Below are positions 59,538-64,000 of a stretch of 64,000 nucleotides of DNA, one piece after another. Within the stretch, counting starts at the first letter, position 1. Each line of letters opens with the position of its first letter. Under the pieces are notes generated by a model. The model searched no databases and had not been told where the DNA came from. It worked only from the letters and a program-made list of their open reading frames with translations. The stretch is from the NCBI GenBank assembly GCA_030849075.1, contig JASAOO010003550.1, forward strand, positions 60,289-124,288. Reading direction: 5' to 3'. The DNA comes from Zelonia costaricensis (lineage: Eukaryota > Euglenozoa > Kinetoplastea > Trypanosomatida > Trypanosomatidae). Position numbers and translations under genes: made by a program.

Positions 59538-62500
59538 ATGTACACACCGCGCGGGGACACGGTGCAGTCCCGCAGCCTGTCGACGCCACCTCCAGCCACC
59601 CTGTTAGCGGGGCCTCTCACGCCGCAGCAGGCGGAGGAGAGCATCGAGTACATTCAGCGTGAGCTCGCGCGGCTCCTGCGCGCGTGTGAGTACCGCGAGC
59701 AGCACCCGTACGATGCCGCCCCGACAGCCTCAAAAGCGGAGGATAGCGGCGCCGCGGTGCCGGCCTCCAGCACACTGCGAGGGGTCGGCAGGAGCGACAG
59801 TGCGGCGGCCATGCTGGAGGCGGTGGCGGCGTCATCCCTCAAGACCGCCCTGTTGCAGCGGCGCGACTCGGCGCCGTCGCTGACGGCGAGTGGGCAGCCA
59901 CCCTTCAAGCTAGCACAGTCCACGCTCATCGCCTCCGCTTCCTGCACGCAGCTCTTGCCCCGCACGGAGGCGCCCGGCGCGGCGGCTGCAACGGCGGGTC
60001 CCAGTACTGGCGGCAGCGGCGGCGCGGCGACCACGACGACCACGGTCTCCGGCTCGGGGACCACCGCCGCGCCGAGCGCCGCTGCCGTGCCCGCCAACCT
60101 CGGCGGCGCCTCCTTCTCCTCTTTTGAGCGGCGCCGGATCGCCCACCTGCTCGGCCGCGTCGCCCTGGAGATTGCTGGGGTGTGGGCCTACGTGCAGCAC
60201 GTCGACCCATCCCAGGGCGGCACCCCCATGTCCTCCCTGCCCACCACAGCACGCGGGACGGTGCGGCAGTCGAGCGACCGCAGCACCGCCGCACCGGTGG
60301 CCTCATCCGGCCCGCCGACGCCGTCCTCGGCCCCGGACGAGGCTGTGGTGGCCGACACCCGCGCTGGCCCACCGCAAAACGCTCAGCTCCTGTGGCCGCC
60401 GGTGTTGCACCGCGGCGTGTGGGGTGAGACGGCGCAGGAGCGCTGCGAGGCGTACGAGGGCGACCCCGCGGCACAAATTGCGGCTCTCGGCGCGCTCATC
60501 GAGACCGCCGCGGCCATACGGCTGGCACTCGCCGCACCGCAGTCGGAGGTGTCTAAGGCGGTTACGGTTGCTGCCATTGCAGCGCACCTACCCTCCCCGC
60601 CGACCGAGAGCGGCGTTGCCAGGCGAGGGTCGGCCGCGCCAGAGATGCTGGACGGCGGCGTAGGAGGCAAGTCGCCTGGGGTGGAGAGCTCAAGTCTGAG
60701 CAACACGCTGAGCACAACGATGGAAGCGGCGCCGGCGGGATCGCTGACCTTCAGCAGCCCGTCCTTCGGTGCCTCGCGGGCCTCGCTGCGGGAGGCGCTA
60801 GGCGACCACCTGCGCGGTGTTGTGGCGGGCGCAGCGGCCGCCTTCGAGACGCCACCCAGCAGCTCACCGCTGACGGCGGATGATGTGGCAGAGGAGGGGA
60901 ACTGGGAGGGGCGGCGCGGCAGGGTGGACAGGACGCAGAGCTCGACGGCGCCTGCAGATGCGTCGCCCGCACCAGTGGCCGCGCATGGTGTGGCGATGTT
61001 AGGACACGAACCTCACTCGCGGTCGCCACCCTTCCGTCGTGCTCGGTTCGCTGTCGCTCCCGCGGCGCTGCCGTCGGCCATTCCGGCGTACCTTCGGGCG
61101 TACGTGGTGGAGGATGAGGCGGAGAGCAACGGCAGTGCCGGGGTCCAGCGCACCTCCACAGGCGAAGGCACCGCGACGCGATCGACGAGCGAAGGCAGTG
61201 CCGCGCCGTACAGGGCCGACGCCTCCACCCCAACCCCGGTTACAACACCAGCAGCACCCGACCCGCCTCACCGCCGCGCATCTGCTGCGGTGGTGCGAGC
61301 CGGCGGCGAGCCAGCGGCGCTCACTCGCAGTCACGCGGCGACGCTGCACTTCACGAGCACACCACCAGTGATGGCGGCACCTTTGGCGACCGCAGCGTCG
61401 GCCCCCATCTCGGTTGCAGCGCCGGCGGTTGCGGCCGGTGGCTCGTTTGCGGATGTGGTGCCGACGTCGTACAACTCCTCTTTGCCAATGCAGCGCGCCA
61501 CCTCAGCCTCCTCGCTGCGTTCGACGTCGCTGATGGGCTCGCCGGTGCAGGCGGCGCAGCTGAGCGGGGCGCGGTCGGCGCATGGGTACAGCGGAGGCAG
61601 TGCGAGCAGTCAGCACAACAATGCCAGCGTCTCGCAGCGATCGCCAGACTCGGCAGAGATGTCGCCCGCGGCGGTGGCGGCCTACTCTCGCAGCACAAGC
61701 CTCCTGCGGCGCCCGCACCGCCTCGAAGTGCCGGTCAGCCGCACACACTCGCTGCGCCGCTTGCCGTCCCTCTCGTCGCCGGTCTCGGTCGCAGGCGCCA
61801 GCCTCACCTCCGCCACAAGCGCTGCCGCCGCCACTGCTGGTGCGAGCACGGCGACCCATCCGCCGTCCACCGGCGCCTCCGCGCTCGCTGCGGCGTTGCA
61901 CGGCGCCCACGGCAGCGCGTCGGCCCCGTCGTACACGCCGAGCAAGAGCGCGGGCAGCTTTCGCGTTGGCAGCGGGGGCAGCGCGGGGGGTGCTGGTGCG
62001 GGTGGGGGTGGGAGTAGCGGTGGCATCCTGCGGACGTCCTCGTACTCCGCCAGCTCCCCCCCCGTGGCTCTGGGCGGCAGTGTCACCGCTGACTCGCCGC
62101 ATTCGTCCGTTGCCGGCATGCACTTCAAGCGGGTGATTAGCCTGGACTCCGAGGGCGGGGGTTGGCCGCAGGGCTCCCTCGCCGACTCCTTAGAAATGAG
62201 TCAGCTGAAGCCGGGGTCGCTGCCGGGCCGCCCCTCCGCCTCCACCATGCGGTCGGCTCTGTCGTCCTCACCGCCGCCACCGCACCATCACCAGGAGTCG
62301 CGGACGTCCGGCCTGCGCGCTGTCAGCGGGGGTGGTAGCATAGCCGGGGTCGTGGCTAGTAGCGACGTGCACGGCGCCCTCACCTCCCCGCTGGATCTGC
62401 CATCGGGCAGCTCCATGCTGAATGTTCCCGCGTCCGAGTCTTTCTCGCTTGGCCAGCTGCGCGGCATGCAGGGCTCCGCCCCAATCGCGACCGGCGGCGG

Positions 62501-63152
62501 CGGCGGCGGTCACGTTCGGCAGGACGTGTCGCGCAGCCACAGCTCGCACAGCCGCAACAGCACCCCCAATCCGATCCTGACGGGGTCGCCGATTGTGGCG
62601 GTTTCGTCACCCGGTATCTACGGCCCAGCAGCGTTCCGCTCGCGTTCCGCCACCGCCCCGGCGACGTTCGCGTCCTCGTCGCGTGACGGACTTCGCGGCC
62701 CGGTCATAGTGCCCCCCTCGGCAATGTCCGCGTTACACTCCAGCCCTAGCGCGGCGCTGAGCAAGAGCATGTCAAGCGGTGGCCTCGGCTTCGCCGCGGA
62801 GGAGGACCTTCCACCGCACTCGTACCGCGTCGAGCACGAGGTGCTGACGGAGTTCCTGCGGTGTGTACACGACCTGCGCCGCGCCAATCTCACGGAGTCG
62901 GAGTTCGACTCGCTGCAGCTCCGCTACTTCCTCCCCGGCGTTTCGCTATCCACCACTCCCGGCGGGCACGGGTGGCCGCCGCCACCGCCCCCCACGTCGT
63001 CCGCGCCGCCGCTGCCGCTCTTCGAGGGTGGCGACGCGGTGCCGCTGCGCCGTGATGACCTCGACACGTTCTGCGCCCTGGTGCGTGAGCGTCTCATGCT
63101 CGTGTGCCACAACCTCCGCATCGCCGTGTCGCCCTACCTCTCTCTGCTGTAG
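59538..63152 (+). CDS. Large Ser/Ala/Gly-rich hypothetical protein with ordered ends
   Basis: A 1204-residue protein with no recognised domain. The ATG at 59538 directly follows an acceptor-like CTAG and begins MYTPRGDTVQSRSL. Residues about 27-55 are helix-like (LTPQQAEESIEYIQRELARL onward). A second ordered part at about 195-225 (FERRRIAHLLGRVALEIAGV) and about 295-335 (ERCEAYEGDPAAQIAALGAL) is Ala-rich helical. The middle (about 400-1080) is Ser/Ala/Gly/Pro-rich with many SP/TP sites, His and Gly runs, and is probably disordered. The C-terminus (about 1094-1204) is again ordered: VEHEVLTEFLRCVHDLRRAN, SEFDSLQLRYFLPGVSLS and LDTFCALVRERLMLVCHNLR. The conserved ends around a long phosphorylatable linker suggest a scaffold or adaptor; nothing more can be said. 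Confidence 0.83.
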   Translation: MYTPRGDTVQSRSLSTPPPATLLAGPLTPQQAEESIEYIQRELARLLRACEYREQHPYDAAPTASKAEDSGAAVPASSTLRGVGRSDSAAAMLEAVAASSLKTALLQRRDSAPSLTASGQPPFKLAQSTLIASASCTQLLPRTEAPGAAAATAGPSTGGSGGAATTTTTVSGSGTTAAPSAAAVPANLGGASFSSFERRRIAHLLGRVALEIAGVWAYVQHVDPSQGGTPMSSLPTTARGTVRQSSDRSTAAPVASSGPPTPSSAPDEAVVADTRAGPPQNAQLLWPPVLHRGVWGETAQERCEAYEGDPAAQIAALGALIETAAAIRLALAAPQSEVSKAVTVAAIAAHLPSPPTESGVARRGSAAPEMLDGGVGGKSPGVESSSLSNTLSTTMEAAPAGSLTFSSPSFGASRASLREALGDHLRGVVAGAAAAFETPPSSSPLTADDVAEEGNWEGRRGRVDRTQSSTAPADASPAPVAAHGVAMLGHEPHSRSPPFRRARFAVAPAALPSAIPAYLRAYVVEDEAESNGSAGVQRTSTGEGTATRSTSEGSAAPYRADASTPTPVTTPAAPDPPHRRASAAVVRAGGEPAALTRSHAATLHFTSTPPVMAAPLATAASAPISVAAPAVAAGGSFADVVPTSYNSSLPMQRATSASSLRSTSLMGSPVQAAQLSGARSAHGYSGGSASSQHNNASVSQRSPDSAEMSPAAVAAYSRSTSLLRRPHRLEVPVSRTHSLRRLPSLSSPVSVAGASLTSATSAAAATAGASTATHPPSTGASALAAALHGAHGSASAPSYTPSKSAGSFRVGSGGSAGGAGAGGGGSSGGILRTSSYSASSPPVALGGSVTADSPHSSVAGMHFKRVISLDSEGGGWPQGSLADSLEMSQLKPGSLPGRPSASTMRSALSSSPPPPHHHQESRTSGLRAVSGGGSIAGVVASSDVHGALTSPLDLPSGSSMLNVPASESFSLGQLRGMQGSAPIATGGGGGGHVRQDVSRSHSSHSRNSTPNPILTGSPIVAVSSPGIYGPAAFRSRSATAPATFASSSRDGLRGPVIVPPSAMSALHSSPSAALSKSMSSGGLGFAAEEDLPPHSYRVEHEVLTEFLRCVHDLRRANLTESEFDSLQLRYFLPGVSLSTTPGGHGWPPPPPPTSSAPPLPLFEGGDAVPLRRDDLDTFCALVRERLMLVCHNLRIAVSPYLSLL

Positions 63153-64000
63153 GTTGTGAGCGAAGACGTGGGCAGTGTTCTCCTGTGCCTTGTAGAGGCG
63201 AAGAATGCCCCGGCCAGAGTGCGAGCGCGTGCGACGTGTTATTATGTCGTGAGCTCTTGTGAAGGTAGAAGAACGGAGAGCGCGTGGACATGCGTGGGTG
63301 CGCTTGCGTCGCTGTGTGCGCTGCGCCAGAGCACTCCGCGAGGATCGCTGGTGTCACACTCAAGCAGCACAAGCGTGAGCTTCAAACTGCCGACATCGTG
63401 CACAATGCGGATGCCTCCTGTCGACCGATCGTCTCGCACCACATGCAGACGCACCCTTCCCCTTCATTGTTTGCGTTTTCGCATTTGGCCCACTGACCTT
63501 CGCCTCCGTCGGTACTCACCGCAGCTTTAGCCACCCGCTCCTGAGACTCTCCCGGGCTCGATTGCCCCCCTCAGTCCCCTTTCTTGTCCACACTGACGTC
63601 AGCGGTTTGGCATGTTGTCCGTCCCGCCCCCCTTGACGAGGCTTACTGTGGGTTAGATGCGCACGCTGACCGACGGACACTCATGTACTTCCTCTGTTCC
63701 TCGTTTTGCCGCCTCAGCTCATGTCTGGCAAGTCACGAACCAATCACGCAGATCCCCTGTTATTTGAGTGGTGATGGTGCTAAGCGTCTTTCACTCAATT
63801 CTTTCCAGCTCGACCGTAGTCGTTGAGCGCATTCGATGAATGGCTCCCAGCTCCGGGTCGCTGTTGCCCGCGCAGCCTTCCCAACACGCAGCCCTTGCCG
63901 TCTGCACTCACGCGCTTGTCGCCGCAGTGCATCGCGCCACCTCAAGTATCAGCGTTTTTCTTTCCCTCTCGCCACTCTTCTCGCCTCTTCGCTTTTACCC
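63153..64000. other. 3' flank of the last gene, no gene seen
   Basis: The last 0.85 kb. The part at about 63160-63460 has mixed, not pyrimidine-rich, composition and differs from most spacers; the rest (63520-64000) is C/T-richer. No coding frame is supported. It probably holds the 3' UTR of the 59538 gene and the upstream flank of a gene beyond the window. Confidence 0.55.

Overview
The window looks like part of a trypanosomatid chromosome, most likely from the Leishmaniinae (Leishmania, Leptomonas, Crithidia or a relative; I cannot tell which). The reasons are intron-less GC-rich reading frames all on the + strand, long pyrimidine-rich spacers, polypyrimidine/AG sites of trans-splice-acceptor type just before several start codons, many CA/GT microsatellites, and kinetoplastid-style proteins. 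This is the layout of one polycistronic transcription unit read left to right. No strand switch, tRNA, rRNA or intact transposon was recognised.

From left to right I support thirteen protein genes. (1) The 3' part of an OvoA-type ovothiol synthase (1-1820). (2) A mitochondrially targeted membrane protein (6552-8138). (3) A low-complexity hypothetical protein (10254-11621). (4) A very large kinesin ending in a RanBP2-type zinc finger (18879-24068). (5) A disordered hypothetical protein (26162-27649). (6, 7) Two neighbouring coiled-coil proteins that look paralogous (28532-31978 and 33901-35823). A 333-334-base duplication joined by one N sits at the start of the second. (8) A hypothetical protein with an N-terminal cysteine cluster, interrupted by another N (37667-38353). 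(9) A zeta-crystallin/PIG3-like quinone oxidoreductase (38990-40042). (10) A mitochondrial-looking SseB-like protein (41212-43203). (11) A small charged protein with an LVxRLY repeat (43791-44384). (12) A 2123-residue protein with cyclic-nucleotide-binding-like domains (46695-53066). (13) Ku70 (54629-57361). A fourteenth gene, a 1204-residue Ser/Ala-rich hypothetical protein, lies at 59538-63152. Counting the broken gene at 37667, that makes fourteen CDS entries.

Recognisable roles are thiol antioxidant synthesis (OvoA), quinone/NADPH redox (MDR enzyme), microtubule motor or cytoskeletal coiled-coil functions (kinesin, the paralogous pair, the LVxRLY protein), putative small-ligand sensing (CNB protein) and telomere/DNA-end binding (Ku70). 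As usual in trypanosomatids, neighbours need not share a pathway, and expression is probably set after transcription through UTRs.

The spacers are large (up to 7.3 kb at 11.6-18.9 kb) and rich in C and T on the + strand. This removes stop codons and creates many long but spurious open frames on both strands. I could not identify functional RNAs in them by eye.
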